This document shows, piece by piece, positions 37,501 to 50,326 of a DNA stretch of 64,000 nucleotides. Each line of letters starts with the position of its first letter. The stretch's first letter is position 1. The stretch covers positions 1-64,000 of the forward strand of contig JAECUM010000846.1 of assembly GCA_016617855.1 (NCBI GenBank). Reading direction: 5' to 3'. The notes under the pieces were generated by a model that ran no database searches, was not told the origin of the DNA, and saw nothing but the letters and a program-made list of their open reading frames with translations. The DNA is from Megalonaias nervosa. Lineage: Eukaryota > Mollusca > Bivalvia > Unionida > Unionidae. The position numbers were made by a program, and so were the translations under genes.

Positions 37501-38030
37501 TAAAGAACATCAACAACATAAGCTTGTTTTTGCTATTGTTTGAGACAATCGTTATTTTGAATCATTATAGACTTAGATCTGTTTTTCACATTATAATAAA
37601 AAAAATGTCGGTCCTTGTTTGTGACAGTCACATAACCCTAGGTTGGGAAGTTATATTAGAGGGACGTAAACTTGTATAAGCTTATTCGTAGGAAGTATGT
37701 GAAGTTGGTATTTTTGATACTGCTTTAAATTTACTCTTATGTATTGTTATTATTGCAATTCAAGGCAGTGCAATATTGAACACTACTTAATATATATATA
37801 TCATAATCTTAATGTTACGCATATTGTATAAAACTGAATGACCATGTTACGTATCCAAACAATGTATTGTACTTTTTTTTAAATCTCATTCAGATTTAGC
37901 ATCTATGCAACATTTTATGTTTCTGGTACATTCTGAATTACTTATTTTACATTTACAGTACCTGACCATGAATATGTTCTCATTGTTGAAAATCCACATA
38001 TTGCAATTGTAATTTATAATTGTTTGAATG
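34571..38030. other. Region downstream of the Ror gene, no gene seen
   Basis: It probably includes the former Ror 3' UTR. It is AT-rich, with G-runs near 36506, 36974 and 37160. An open frame at 37293-37679 is AT-rich and hydrophobic without family features. Confidence 0.5.
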
Positions 38031-38035
38031 TGTTC

Positions 38036-38275
38036 ATCACTAAGTGAAATGAAATCAGTCAGAATTATCGTAAATTGTGTCCAACTACAAAATTCATACA
38101 CCCAGATCTGCTGGCAATTTATGTGCCAGTAAATTTTAGTCTTAACAGTTTAATGGAGAGTAATCATTGGAAGTTATAAAATATAGACCCTGGTCTTCCA
38201 GCACTTTATGCAACAGTAGATTAGGGTCAATGTTGTTCGCAGTTGGACCAACTTATAAGTGAGCATATATGGTAT
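38036..38275. mobile_element. Inverted-repeat element E, copy 2
   Basis: The right end (GCAGTTGGACCAACTTATAAG, then GAGCATATATGGTA) is clear; the left end (GTGTCCAACTACAAAA) is eroded. The interior carries CCCAGATCTGCTGGC. Confidence 0.55.
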
Positions 38276-38334
38276 GTTACAGGCATTTATAATTCATTTT
38301 AAAAACTTGGGTATTACAAGGATATTAAAAGGAG

Positions 38335-38450
38335 GCGTCAAAACAAAATGTGAAACAATAATGTGAATCAGAATAAAATGTGAATCATTAATGTCAATCA
38401 AAACAAAATTTGAAAGACTGATGTTGATCAAAACAAAATTTGAATCGTTA
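38335..38450. repeat. Short tandem array, unit about 30 bp, four copies
   Basis: Units resemble ATCAAAACAAAATTTGAA followed by TTAATGT. Copies are diverged. Confidence 0.65.
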
Positions 38451-40825
38451 ATTATTGAAAGATGAAATTGCTGCTTGCCTGCTTTTGTGAACTTCAGATG
38501 TAAATACACTATTAACTTTTGACCATCAACAGTCCTGATTTATACAGTCAATTGAAACTACTGTAATGTCAATTTGCCTATCAATTAAGGCCTGTCTATT
38601 AATTCACATATCAGCTTCTAAAAAATTCAAGAGTTTTCTTTATGAAATGTACAAATTAGAGATTATTCTTAAAAATAAACTTTGGGTATTGAATGATGAT
38701 ATTTTGTTAATTCTGTTCAGGTACAAGTGTTCTTATCTTCATTTGGTCAACAGTCGACATGTATCTCTTAAAGACCTGACCTTATTGAGAGTTGTCACTA
38801 CATCAGTTATTATAGACATCTGTAAACTTTTAGAATTGGGAACTCATTTTTGGCCAGCTACTGTACTTTGTACTAAACAAATGTGGAAACAGGATCAGAA
38901 TTATTGCTATTGGTTCTTGTTTCATGTTGTATTTTCTACTGAACCAAGTTGTAATGAATCTCTTATCAGTAGAGAGGTTTGGCTGTCAGGAGCTAACTTG
39001 CTTCACAAGAACCCAGTCTTATTTCTACCTACCAAATTTATCTGATGGTTTGTGTTTTATGTTAAAATTTGTTATTTTGTCCAGTTGTGAGATTATGCTG
39101 CTGAGATTTTACATACATGAGCTTTCTTGTGGTGAAGTTAAAGCTGTAACTAAATAACAAACATATGAAGACTTCATGAAAAAGAAAAGCTTGATTATTA
39201 TGGGTCTAAAAGTGAAAATATTTGGAGAAATGCCTCATCTAACTGAACAAAACAGGAAGAATTTTCTGAATATAGGTGGGATTTAATGAAGAAATAAAGC
39301 TAGGGGTAATTTTCTTAAATTCAGTTGATTTCTTAGTGAAGTTTTGTAGATATCCGAGTGCATCCAACAATTGTTTGTCATAGGATAGACTAGGGGTGGG
39401 GAAAATATGCCTTTAACCTTGTTTTATCGGTTAATGTACTTTACAGGGTGTGGCTTTAAAAATCACATATCTGGCCAATGCCCTGGAGGAAGTTGCCCAT
39501 ACTTGGGCCAGACCCTGTAGTATTATATTCAGTTTTTGAAAACTACTTATTTGAAACTGTAACATACTGATTAGAAACTTACTATTACAGACTTGATGCT
39601 TATTCTAGTACCATAATGCAACATCTATCAAAAACCATTTAATGTTTACATGTAAATCTGTCCTTGTAACATTTTTTAACATGTTATGTGTGCTTCGGCA
39701 TCTTTAATGTCTGTATAAATAGGACTTTGGTTAATGTTGTTACTATTTATCGTTACAAGTATGACCACCAGTATTTTTTTTCATGTTGGTAAATTGTTTC
39801 TCATGCCACGGTGTTTAACTCCATGTTAGGAAAAGTGAAAACCATAACTGACGTATTTGAAATCCATTTACCATAGTCAGAAACAGTCTTGTTAGTACTT
39901 TGTTTGGTTTATTTTGCTCCACTTGTAAAATTTCAGGTCTCATTGACACTGATGAATACAATCACTGACACAGTATAATATCTTAAACTTCATAATACCA
40001 TGTCAGGGTCCTTCAGTTTCAAAATCACATTGTCATCAAGGTATCTACCAGGTATAAATACCAAGTATACCAGCTTTACTATAAAACTTCACATTTGCCT
40101 TGTTATCATGTATAATCCCATAGGGCTACTTGAATTCGTTATATGGTAGCCATTACCCAGCATTCTTTTAGCCCTTTGGCTCCAGGCAGAAGATTTGTCA
40201 GACCAATTACAAATCAGTGCTGACAGTTTAAAAGAGCACAAGATCTGCTTTACTTAGAATACTCTTCAATAGGAACAAGAGTTTGACGAGTTCATCCTGG
40301 TATCATGCAACTTTACTCAATGATAAAAGCAATAAAATTTATTCTAAACTGGAAATTTTATGCTAAAATGAGAAATTTTACTCAGAATTTACAATGCAAC
40401 CATTTGACTGGCCAAAGGATGTTTGAGAAAGATTTGGAGTCGAGTAAGGTTTGATGATGAAGGAGACTGGTTTCCTGAAATTCCATTAACTTTTAAGCGT
40501 GATCTTGAACAGTGAAATAATTTTTTTAGCTGTCATTGGTCACAGGGGGAGATGGACAGGATTATACATGTTTTCACTTATTATTTTGTCCCATGGTTTT
40601 CTGTGTCCTTTAATCCAGTCTAAGAGCTCTAATATATGATTTATGATGGTAGCAAATGATCATGTCTTTGGGGCCAGCTGCATTCATCATGTTTTAATAA
40701 ATTTAGTTTCCCTTCTTTCCCTTTGTCAGTAGATCATCATTATGTAGGTAGCTTTTCTGATGGTGGCATTGGAATCAAGAATTTGTATTCAATTGTTTCA
40801 AGAAAGTAAAGAGGACTAGTATATT
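38451..40825. other. Intergenic stretch with one unassigned open frame
   Basis: A 159-codon frame at 38566-39045 starts with ATG and has many Cys, Leu, Ile and Ser residues. No domain was recognised and composition is like the flanks, so I do not call it a gene. Nothing else was recognised. Confidence 0.4.
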
Positions 40826-41020
40826 ACTGTGTATACTCGCTTATAAGACTAGTCCAACTGCAAACTGCACAGACCCAAATGTGCTGTCACATAATGCACT
40901 GGCAGATCTGGGGGTGTGTAGTTTGTTAGGAATAATCAGTAGAACGAACATAGATGCAATGGCAATCAGGATCTTTGTTTCTTGCAGTTCAACTCAGTTT
41001 ATAAGCAGGTATATACAGTA
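40826..41020. mobile_element. Inverted-repeat element E, copy 3
   Basis: The ends TACTGTGTATACTCGC and GCAGGTATATACAGTA are near-perfect inverse complements. The inner blocks GTCCAACTGCAAACTGCAC and TTGCAGTTCAACTCAG pair in part. The interior carries CAGATCTGGG. Confidence 0.75.
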
Positions 41021-41172
41021 TACAGCACTCCCTCACTAAAAGGCCCTTCATTACAACACAGATGAGTGTTATACAGCACTCCCTCACTAAAAGGCCCTTC
41101 ATTACAACACAGATGAGTGTTATACAGCACTCCCTCACTAAAAGGCCCTTCATTACAACACAGATGAATGTT

Positions 41173-41173
<1 letters not shown>
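41021..41173. repeat. Exact tandem triplication, 51-bp unit
   Basis: Three copies start at 41021, 41072 and 41123, each with TACAGCACTCCCTCACTAAA and CATTACAACACAGATGA(G/A)TG. They are nearly identical, so the duplication is recent. The array begins exactly at the right end of element E copy 3. Confidence 0.95.
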
Positions 41174-41204
<31 letters not shown>

Positions 41205-41755
41205 GACTTTGTATAGCGCCTAATCTTTAGAAGCTCTAAGCGCTTTACAACATTTGACAACACTTAAAAAAAACATATAATGATATGATTACAAAAATAA
41301 AAACAAACACCATGAAATTAGAAACAGAAAACATGCTGTAAATATTTAAGGTAAGGATACATTATAAGGATACATTATTAGGTCTTTAAGTCTGTTCTTG
41401 CAGTTGAAATAGGTGAGTTTTAAGAGCGCTCTTGAATGAGATCACTGTGTGTCTAAGCGCAGTGGACAATTCGTTCCACATTGTTGGGCCCTGGTATGCA
41501 AAAGAGCGTTGTCCATATGATTTCATTTTCATAGTAGGAATAATGAGAATACGAGTGTCAGAAGAGGAGCGTAAGTATCTTGCAGGTGTGTACACATGGG
41601 TGAGGTCAGATAGGTATGTTGGACTGGAGCCCATCAGTGAAACGTTGCACAGAGAACAAATTTTTTGTTTAATTCTGGATCGTATGGATAGCCAGTGTAG
41701 GGTAGAGAGCAGGGGAGAGGTGAATACTGCTAATACGGCCATGGATCTCTTTTAA
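41174..41755 (-). mobile_element. 3' end of an L2/CR1-like LINE
   Basis: On the minus strand a frame at 41386-41742 encodes the C-terminal part of a LINE ORF2: LHWLSIRSRIKQKICSL, PTYLSDLTHVYTPARYLRSS, SYGQRSFAYQGPTMWNELS and SFKSALKTHLF. The 3' part has the AAAGCGCTTAGAGC ... GGCGCTATACAA tail typical of L2-like LINEs and ends in (ATT)n at 41176-41201. It is heavily 5'-truncated. The frame is still open, so the insertion may be fairly young. Confidence 0.85.
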
Positions 41756-41769
41756 TTAAGTGGTGTGTA

Positions 41770-41965
41770 CCAGACATACTTGCATAAGAGTCAGATCCAA
41801 CTGTAGAGACCCAAATATGCCTTTGCAAAATGCACCAGCAGATCTGGGTCTGTGCAGTTTATTCAGAGTAATCATTAAAATAAAACTTACACCCTGATCT
41901 GCTGGTACATTATGTGATGGCAGCACTGGGTCTATTTTGTTTGCAGTTGGTCCTGACTTGCAGTT
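41770..41965. mobile_element. Inverted-repeat element E, copy 4
   Basis: It is recognised from the interior (GAGACCCAAATATGC, CACCAGCAGATCTGGGTCTG, CACCCTGATCTGCTGG) and the right GTTTGCAGTTGGTCC block. Its ends are eroded. It adjoins a (CT)n run. Confidence 0.6.
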
Positions 41966-41967
41966 GG

Positions 41968-42003
41968 TCTCTCTTCCTCTCTCTCTCCCTCTCTCTCTCT
42001 CTT

Positions 42004-42048
<45 letters not shown>
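41968..42048. repeat. (CT)n microsatellite
   Basis: A CT-rich run of about 80 bp with a few T-rich interruptions. Confidence 0.95.
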
Positions 42049-42049
<1 letters not shown>

Positions 42050-42050
<1 letters not shown>

Positions 42051-43183
42051 AATTGTTAATTGTTGTAGATGTATCTGTATACTTGTACGTATGATATATA
42101 TATGTTCTTTTATGTTTACAATGTTTTACTTTATATCCGTATTTTAATTTAGATGTATGGACTATGTAGTCTGAAATAAAGAATTCTTATCTTATCTTAT
42201 ATATATGGTACTGTTTTCATAAAAGGTCACAACTTTTTAGTAAACTTTGAGCTCAAATTTTCCATGCTTTTTTAAATTGTAAACTGCTATAAGTTAACTG
42301 CATATTACTTCTGTTTTCAATCAGGGTAGTAATTTGGGGCCTGACCTTAATAAAACTTAGTAGAAATTTTACAGAAAAATACAATTCCATGTTCAGTTTA
42401 TACCCTAGATCAGACATTGTATGTAAGTAGGGCCTAGTTTTCAAACAACTTTGCTTTTTGTTACATGTATTTGCTTTCTTTTGACAGTGTTGTGAAGAGC
42501 ACAATGATGAGTATGGGGAGGTTAATGGTTACATAAATAGGTCCCTTATAGTAGAAAAGACACACACCCCTTCTTTTACACTGCTCTGGCAATGATGAAC
42601 ATGGACAATTTTTTTTTGTCGCTTGATGTGCTGCCATTTGTATTAGATGAAACAAAAGAAAATAAACCAATAGCAGTTAAGGTGTCCAGTGATTTTAATA
42701 AGCAAAAAAGTAAAAATATAAATGTTTACTTGGCTGTTACATATGAAGTTACAAATGACATGAAGTTACATGTTACATATTAAGTATTATGTATTGCAAT
42801 CTGTGCATTTTGGTATAGCCTGAAAAACTCCCTATGTTGTGGGCATATACTCATTTCAAACAAGTAATTAAAGTATTAATGGTTTCTGTCTATTCCTCTG
42901 TGTCTCTCTTTCTTCAAAGCACATGTATCATTAATTATATTTTCAGAGTTTTGGATCAAATGTGTACTGAATACACATCACAAAAAATATGCATGATAGA
43001 TTTATTTCTTGTCAATCCATATATACATTCAGGGGATTCAAGAACCAGTCACTATTACAAGAACCAGTCATTATTACAATGTCCACAACATTGTATGCTT
43101 ATAAAGTCATTTCAGTGGTACAAAAATTTTCAAAGCAACTGGATCATTATTCTGGATCATTATTACAGGTAACTGTTGTTGCA

Positions 43184-43221
<38 letters not shown>

Positions 43222-43385
43222 ATGTTACTGGGTGGATCCCAGGTTTATTATAGAAAAAATACTGTATACATGAGCAAAGCTGTAGCTTGACCAGAGAATA
43301 GAGCTACCTGTATGTAGATACATGTACTACAATATTGTATTTCTTTATCTTTTGCTTATGCCAAGCTGCATGAGCTGTGCACATA
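42050..43385. other. Intergenic stretch, no gene seen
   Basis: AT-rich sequence; a (CA)n run lies at 43181-43217. No exon was recognised. Confidence 0.5.
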
Positions 43386-43389
43386 CATG

Positions 43390-43582
43390 TACCGCCTATA
43401 CTCACTTATAAGAAGAGTCCAACTGAAAACTGCACAGACCCAGATCTGCCATCACATAATGCTCCAGAAGATCTGGGTCTGTGCAGTTTGTTAGGCTAAT
43501 CAGTAGAAGAGGCATTATGGTAGCTGATCAGGATCTGTTTTTTGCAATTGGACTTGACTTGTAAGCAAGTATATCCAGTAAC
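43390..43582. mobile_element. Inverted-repeat element E, copy 5
   Basis: The left end CTATACTCACTTATAAG with AGTCCAACTGAAAACTGCAC pairs with the right end TTTGCAATTGGACTTGACTT and GTAAGCAAGTATATCC. The interior carries CCCAGATCTGCC and AGATCTGGGTCTG. Confidence 0.75.
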
Positions 43583-45245
43583 AAGCATGGATTGTATTTT
43601 CACAAAGCTCTACAAAAAATGTAGAAAATATTATTGTGGCTTATGTATTTTTGCATATGTTTCAGAACACAGTTTGACATTGAACTATACATGTCAACAG
43701 CTAAAGATGAATTAGTTTCATACACTTGTCAAGATATAATATACTCTCTCTCTCTCTCTCCAAAAGAATTTTTTTTTTACCTCATAGCACATAATTTTAA
43801 TGCTCACTATGAACATAATGTTGGCTGTGATCAAAGGAAAAGTCCATTATATATAGTTTGGCTGTAAATTTATGCACAAAATTCAACTTAATCACAAACA
43901 CCAAAAGTAAAATAGAATCTTGCCTCATCTTTCAAAGTTTGCAGCATGGCAAGAGGCAAAGAACAAGATATCCCAAACGTTTTGCAATTTTACACCTCCG
44001 TGATGACACGTTAATAGATGAAAAAAAAATTGAATTTGAAATGCCTGTCCTCAAATAGTTTAATGATCACAACATACAAAGGTAATAAGTCACTGAAAGT
44101 CTGGTTACAAGGAGATGTGATGTCAGAATAAAAAGAATTGGTTTGGCATTATATTCCATCGTAATAAAGTTTCTATACTTACTTACACTTTGTGTGTATA
44201 CATTCAAAAAAGATGCCTGATGAAAAAAAACACAAAAAAAAACCATGAGAAATAATGCCTACTACGTTTAGCATTGACCCTCCCCCCTTTTGTATACTCT
44301 TTGGAAAGGACTCCGTGCTACTGAACCTATGACATTAACCATAGAATAGACATAGTTGGACATAAATCTGAAATCGTTTGTGAAATTGTAAAGGATAGAA
44401 GAAAAGTTAAAACTTGATGACAGATGGTCATTCTTGTTGGCAAGACCTGAAAACAATTCATCACTCATAAAGTATTCTTTGGATGGTCTGATTTCTTTTT
44501 AAATGACTGACAGATAACAATATTAAAATCTTATTTACTACAACCCAGAAAGTCTGATTGGTTATTCAAATATCGATCCATTGCACGACCAAATTAAACT
44601 GGACAAAAAAATAAATATGCTGAATTAAAAGAATGGTTAATAGAGCAGTCGACTTTTACATTACGACAGAAGAAAGAGTTCCCTACATATGCTAGCCACA
44701 TGAGAGACCAGTTACAGGCAGACAATATTGACATGCATATGAAAAATACAACATCGCAAATAAATTCATTTTGACAGTGATTGATCGAGTTTTACAAGAG
44801 GAATGTTGGAAAACTAAATTATTTAAATTTCTCCAACAAAGAAGCATTTGATATGGAAATGTGTAATAGAACCTAAATACTAGTATATGGAAGTGTTGTG
44901 CTCAAAATTAAACCATACAATGGGTTGACATTGTGCTAAAGACTAAATTAAGGAAAGTAGTATATATGTGAGAGAGTTTAGGGGAGTATAATATATGTAC
45001 ACCAACCAGTTCGTCTAAGGATATGAAAACACCAAAATAAAAATTTGATTTGAGGGCCCTAGCAAGTAGTAATTATCCCCCCCCCCAACACACATACACA
45101 CACCTTTCGTTGAGAGATATGAGAGTACCCAAACTGAAAGTTGAAGGAATAATAAAAACGTCGTCTGCTAGGACTTAACAGGTAAAGAATTGCAATCATG
45201 ATTCTCACCTATAATAGGTAATTTGATTGGTCAAATCGCCATCAT
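43583..45245. other. Intergenic stretch, no gene seen
   Basis: Short frames only. A C-run lies near 45078. Decayed retroelement coding around 44500-44900 is possible but no motif could be recognised. Confidence 0.4.
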
Positions 45246-45257
45246 GTGACCATGTTG

Positions 45258-45503
45258 TTGTTGTTGTTGTAGAGTTTAACGCCATTTTTCAGCACAAGAT
45301 AGGCTATACATGGTGGCCAGTATTAATGGTGGAGGAAGAACACGGGAAAATCCCGGAAAGAACCAACGACCCACGAGAAGCAAGCTTTCTCACATACCCA
45401 CACTGGCTGAATCCGAGACTCGAACCCACTCCGACAGAGGTGATATGGCAGTGATCCGTAACGGTGAGCGCTTTAGACCACTTGGCCGCCCGGGTCCCCT
45501 CAC
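45258..45503 (-). mobile_element. SINE family A, full-length copy with target duplication
   Basis: GTGACCATGTTG flanks the copy at 45246-45257 and 45504-45515. On the minus strand it begins with a tRNA-like head (GGCGGCCAAGTGGTCTAAAG, then GAGTGGGTTCGAGTCTCGG), then the body, and ends in (CAA)n. It is the best-preserved copy with 52729-52979. Confidence 0.9.
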
Positions 45504-45516
45504 GTGACCATGTTGA

Positions 45517-46192
45517 GGTGTTAGTAGTTCTGAATAAGTAACAGAAAAACAATAACCAAAACGTTTAGTAAAATTCAGCAAATAATTTAATTATCCAAGT
45601 TTTAAAATTAAAATTTAAGATTAACTTACAGTATTGTGAATTGAATCTCCATAATCCCAAACGTTCTATCGCAAGTCCAAAAAGTTAGTGTTCCGAATGA
45701 ATCCCAGTACTAAATATGCCGATATGCCGTTAGCCTTGAATGTGCCGATTTGCCAGCTGTTTTGCTGTATCATAATAATATAATCCAGAATGTCTTTGAA
45801 TGAATTCACAGTTATCCACAGTTTTAATCCAAATAGTAATACGAGCACTTTGTAATTCCAATAAATAATTTAAATAAATCTAAATTAAATCTAAACACAA
45901 TAGTAAATATTTCTGCAGACTGAAAATAATACAGGAATAGGAATGACTAATTGTTGCTTCCTCTACATTATATACATCCCCGCGACTCGATGTTACATTA
46001 CATCCCACCTGATGTGTCGCAATACAACCTCACGTGACCTACGTCAGTAACTCAATCATCCCTGTGTAGAATACCCTCAAACTGTAAACAACTTCATCAT
46101 CTATAACATTTTAAGTTCATAATCAAGGCTGGGTCTCGAATTCAAATCCAGGTAAACAACATATTTATAGCTTACAAATGATCATTACAGTC
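45517..46192 (-). repeat. Solo LTR, same family as the element at 0.5-4 kb
   Basis: Reverse-complemented, it follows the 3' LTR at 3360-4015 block by block: GTTTACCTGG, CAGCCTTGATTATGA, GTATATAATG (TATA-like), GTGAATTCATTCAAAGACAT, GGATTCATTCGGAACAC, TTTTTGGACTTGCGATAGAAC. It begins with TG and ends with CA in that orientation. No internal region adjoins. No 5-bp target duplication was seen, so exact ends are uncertain. Confidence 0.65.
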
Positions 46193-46990
46193 TTCAATCA
46201 TGGACAAAATTTAAGCATACATAACGTAGATATACATTAAAAAAACTGACACAAAAATGTAAGAATGCAAGACCCACCCCCTTCAAAAACTCATATACAA
46301 CGCACAGTGAGGGCATGGACAGAAAAAATTTTGCTTTGTTAAATCTAAATCGGAATATAGAGTTTACAAAGGCATGTGCACTCATTGCAGACTATGAAGT
46401 TTTCAATTTTTACATCCAGAAAGAGACCATTTTAAGCTGAACATTTGAATGCTTTGTTCGTGTATGGGTATGAAAGGGGCAGAGACAGACAGACGTGAGG
46501 GTGGGAATGGGAGGCGTTTGAACTTCCGGGCTAGCAAACTAAAATAAAAATTGCTTAGTAGCTATATGCATCATCCTGAGTTTGAAAACCACTAGACAAA
46601 ACTGCACTTAATTGCTGCATATCCAGTTTTCTCGACAATTTTCCTAATGAAGTTAAAGACGCAAACAATTCATTTTTGAGAAAATGCAATGATTAATTGT
46701 TTACATATGTAGGCCCATTGTTTTTAGATTGATATGATTAGTTTATCTATTGTGATAAAGAGGTGGTAAAGCTGATTTTACACTTTAGTGTGCTAAAATT
46801 CTCACAATCATTTTTAATAAGGTCTACCTTTGTAACATTGCCTAGGAAATATTCAACAGCAGGCGAGTTATTTCGGGTTATTCCATTAAAAAATTTGAAG
46901 GTTTCAAATGAGATGATTAAAGGGGTATGTTTTACCAAACATAGACAACTCTATATGGGATAAAGAACACACACACATACAAACAAACAT
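46193..46990. other. Intergenic stretch, no gene seen
   Basis: AT-rich sequence without recognisable exons or elements. Confidence 0.5.
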
Positions 46991-47220
46991 TGAGGTGCCA
47001 GGTGACCGAGTGGTCTCAACCGCTCGCCTTTACCACTTCACTGCCATCTCACCTCTGACCGCCAGGGTTTGAGTCTCCAACTCAGCCTATATGGTTATTC
47101 TAGAAAACTTGCCATTAGTTTCCCGTGGGTTGGTGGTTCTTCCCGGAATTGTTCCGGGTTCTATCCGTCATGTATAGCCCATTCTTTGCTGAAAATTTTG
47201 TTAAGCCCACAACAACAAGA
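46991..47220 (+). mobile_element. SINE family A copy
   Basis: The head reads GAGGTGCCAGGTGACCGAGT and GGTCTCAACCGCTCGCC, with a B-box-like GGGTTTGAGTCTCC, and the body reads GGTGGTTCTTCCCGG and GTTCCGGGTTC. It ends in CCCACAACAACAAG. Confidence 0.8.
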
Positions 47221-47449
47221 ACAGCAATCTTAATGACAAAAAAAGTAAGAACGGTCAGAAGTCTGTATTTGAGAAACAGAAAGAATAAGATTCCTCGTTG
47301 AACAGTTTGGAGCCGGACGAGAAAAAATATGCTATTAAAATATACTATGCACCGGAAATTCACCTCGCGGCGCACAGCAAATGCATTGGAGAACTGAAGA
47401 GACTTAAAGTAATAGACTCAAGTCCAATTGTAACAGGCCGTTCTTCGTC

Positions 47450-47519
47450 TAGACCAACAAGTAGGTCTCCGCTTTTTCTTCTGTCAGAAAAAAACAGCAG
47501 AAACCTACTTGTTGGTCTA
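47450..47519. mobile_element. Palindromic foldback element P, copy 1
   Basis: The perfect 17-bp ends TAGACCAACAAGTAGGT and ACCTACTTGTTGGTCTA enclose an imperfect self-complementary centre with CTGTCAG. The ends share TA, as after insertion at a TA site. A second copy lies at 51170-51258. Confidence 0.85.
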
Positions 47520-48358
47520 ATAATTTTCATGACTAATATAAATACAGTGATCGTAAGATCAGTTAGTCATTCTTGCACTGTCTTACGGTTACAAAAAAGA
47601 CGCTTATGCACGCTATTTTCAGAAACTTAATGTCGTGGAAATTAAAGAATGTCCGTCGAAATTTCCATCTGATATTTGGATAAATAATTTAATAAAATGG
47701 CCTAAAGTGACGTGACCTAATGTCTACAGCTATCTAACAGATACATCTGGTCAGTTATTAAAAAAAATATTTTGTTGAAGTAATTGTCCACCTTTTGTTT
47801 AACCTATTTTCTCTAAATAATTGAACTAGATCAGATGTATAAAAAGAATTCAGTTGTTATTCCTTATAGTCCTTAACATATAAACCTTTAAAAATGCAAT
47901 AACAATAATAACAACAACAACTTTATTTGTAGCATAGGCCATCGGCCTAAATTATACGCATGCATTAAAAATATGGTACAACCACAAAACATAACGATTC
48001 TAGGATTAACACACTGATTCTCTCACTTTTAAAGGTTTTGCTAGATAATTAACTTGTATAGGATATTAATGTTGTTATTAATTCTCTGGATAAAGCTATA
48101 AAACTTTATGTGATTTGCATTACAGTGAATGTATGAAGGCACATAGGCCTTTCTCAAATTATCATACATGGGACATTTGACAGCAGAGTGAATCTCATCT
48201 TTATCTAAGGGCACAATCTTTCAACTGGGAATATTTTTTTTTACCTACCTATATTTGCCATTATGAGAAAGCTTCCATTTCTAAATATGCATAGCAGGCT
48301 AACACTGTATGAAGAGTTCACATAATCTATATAGCTTTGACAACTCAGATTGTTTCTA
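47520..48358. other. Intergenic stretch, no gene seen
   Basis: AT-rich. A short repeat of AAC/AAT triplets lies at 47895-47930, followed by text like the tail of a LINE or SINE (ACAACAACTTTATTTGTAGC). No exon was recognised. Confidence 0.4.
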
Positions 48359-48690
48359 CCGCTCCGGTGGCCTAGTGGTTAGAGCCTCCGCCTCGGATGC
48401 TGGAGGTCACGGGTTCCAACCCAGGCCGAGTCATACCAAAGACTTTTAAAAATGGTACTAACAGCTGCTTCGCTTGGCGCTCAGCATTAAGAGGTTAGTG
48501 TTAGGACTGGTAGGCTTGGTGTCAGGATAATGCGACTGGGTGGGACATCATGCCACATGTCTGCGACATGATGCCCCAGTGCTAGACATCACTATAAACT
48601 GTCACACTGCAGACATCATAGCGAAATGACTGAAAAATTGTTAAAGCTACGTTAAAAATCTATATCACACACACACACACACACACACAC
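48359..48690 (+). mobile_element. SINE family B, tRNA-derived, copy 3
   Basis: The head is CCGCTCCGGTGGCCTAGTGG with GGGTTCCAACCC; the body is GGTACTAACAGCTGCTTCGC, CAGCATTAAGAGG and CATCATGCC. It ends in a (CA)n tail at 48665-48690. It is the longest of the three family B copies. Confidence 0.85.
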
Positions 48691-50326
48691 TCAGATTGTT
48701 TCTGATCTTATTATAAAATCGTAATCCATCCATTGAATTTAAATCTCCATTTAGTTCTTGTTGAAAAATATATTTGCAACGTTGATAAAATATAATGAAA
48801 AAGATATGAGACGTTCTCACCACTCAGCAATTGTTTAACACAATTAACTTATCCCATTCCTTACGAAACAGTTTGATTCTTAGCTTTATTCACCAAATAG
48901 TCAGTGTTCGCCTCATGCCAATTGTAGGTTATAGCCTTGTTTTGGACATCTATCATCAGTCGTCTCTAATAATTTGAACCAGTACTTTAAGAATTCTTAT
49001 AAATCTTACTACTTGCGTTGGCATTCTACACAATTCATTATGGAAAAAGCATTTGGTGTGTGTTTTTGTAATACCATAATATATTTGCAAAATTACGTTA
49101 GTACAACTTCAGTGTCAACTGCTTTTTATACAATCCCAAGATTTCTGACCCATGAATAAAAATTGGTGCTGTTTTAGTAACAAATATTTGGAATAGACTT
49201 TTTGTAGCCAGTTTACCAAACCAGTTAAATCTAGTCTTCAGACTATAAAGTGACTGTCGCTTTGTGTTGTTAGCGTTTTTTGACAAGTACCGCAGGTGTC
49301 AAGCTACTAGGCGAAGTGGGCGACTAAGTCGTCTAAAAAGTGTAAACTTAGCCTGCTTCTGTAAGGAAAGCGAAAACAATTTCGCACTGATTTTTTTTTT
49401 TAGAGGAACATTGAATGACCATCCCTTTTGAGATGCTCCCTCACCTTGGCCAGGTTAATTCCAATGTTATGTCATATATAGCTCAAGGCGAAATGTACAC
49501 TCCAAGCCATCAAATAGTTGGTGTTGATATCAGTTATGCAGATAACTCTTGCACATTCACCGGCACGTGATTTGATAGCTGATTGACCATTAACCATTTC
49601 CTGAGGAAGTTAGCAACAATTTCTGCCATTTCCGTTAGTTATCCTTTGATGATAAAAAATTTATGTAAATAGCAATTTGAGTTTTAAGAATATCATCGGT
49701 TACATGAATATTTTAACTGCCGCGTGTACATTATTTTCTTGATAAAAATCAGTTTGGAACCGTAATGGCGGACATCGCTGTTCTGGGAAGTACCATTTTA
49801 TAAGATCGTCTCTTTTCATAAGCCATTGGGCAAATATATTCAGGAAAATATACAATTTGTAAGAAAGCAGAGACTAAATATTACGTTATTAAAGATTCAG
49901 CTTTAAAATGCAATTATGTAGGTCATAAATATACAGGACAATGCTATGTTTTGGAATTCGACCAGACGCTGTAAGGTCAAGGATGTTTTCTGAGTTTACA
50001 ATTTGTTTGAAAGTACGAAAATAACAAAACAAGAAAACAGCAAAGCAAATACTGTTTAACCAATGCCTAATTCAAATAAGAGACTGAAAACAACATATAT
50101 ATAGCGTGTCGAGCTTTGCTCCTGCTTCTCCCTGGGCAGGTCCTTTTTCATTATTTTGTCCAAAAGCAGAAGTCACTTATTCCTAAAATTCAAGTCTAGC
50201 TTGACCCCTGGTACCATGAATTTTTAGATAGAGTATATACAGCCAACGTAATAGCAATAACTACAACACTGTAGTAGTTTGTCACAAAGTTTTATTCAGA
50301 TTATTATTATTAAACATGTTACAATT
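48691..50326. other. Upstream region of the F-box gene
   Basis: No exon was recognised. Promoter elements of the downstream gene probably lie in the last part, but I can point to no specific one. Confidence 0.4.

Noticed and set aside
37293..37679. 128-codon open frame
   Set aside because: AT-rich, hydrophobic, without domain features; likely chance.
38566..39045. 159-codon open frame downstream of the Ror gene
   Set aside because: Composition equals the AT-rich flanks, no domain or repeat was recognised, and no second exon signal supports it.
44490..44900. Retroelement gag relic
   Set aside because: Some charged, protein-like stretches, but frames are too broken and no motif could be named.
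47298..47450. Possible exon (EPDEKKYAIKIYYAPEIHLA)
   Set aside because: Protein-like composition, but no family, no paired splice sites, and it runs directly into the palindromic element.
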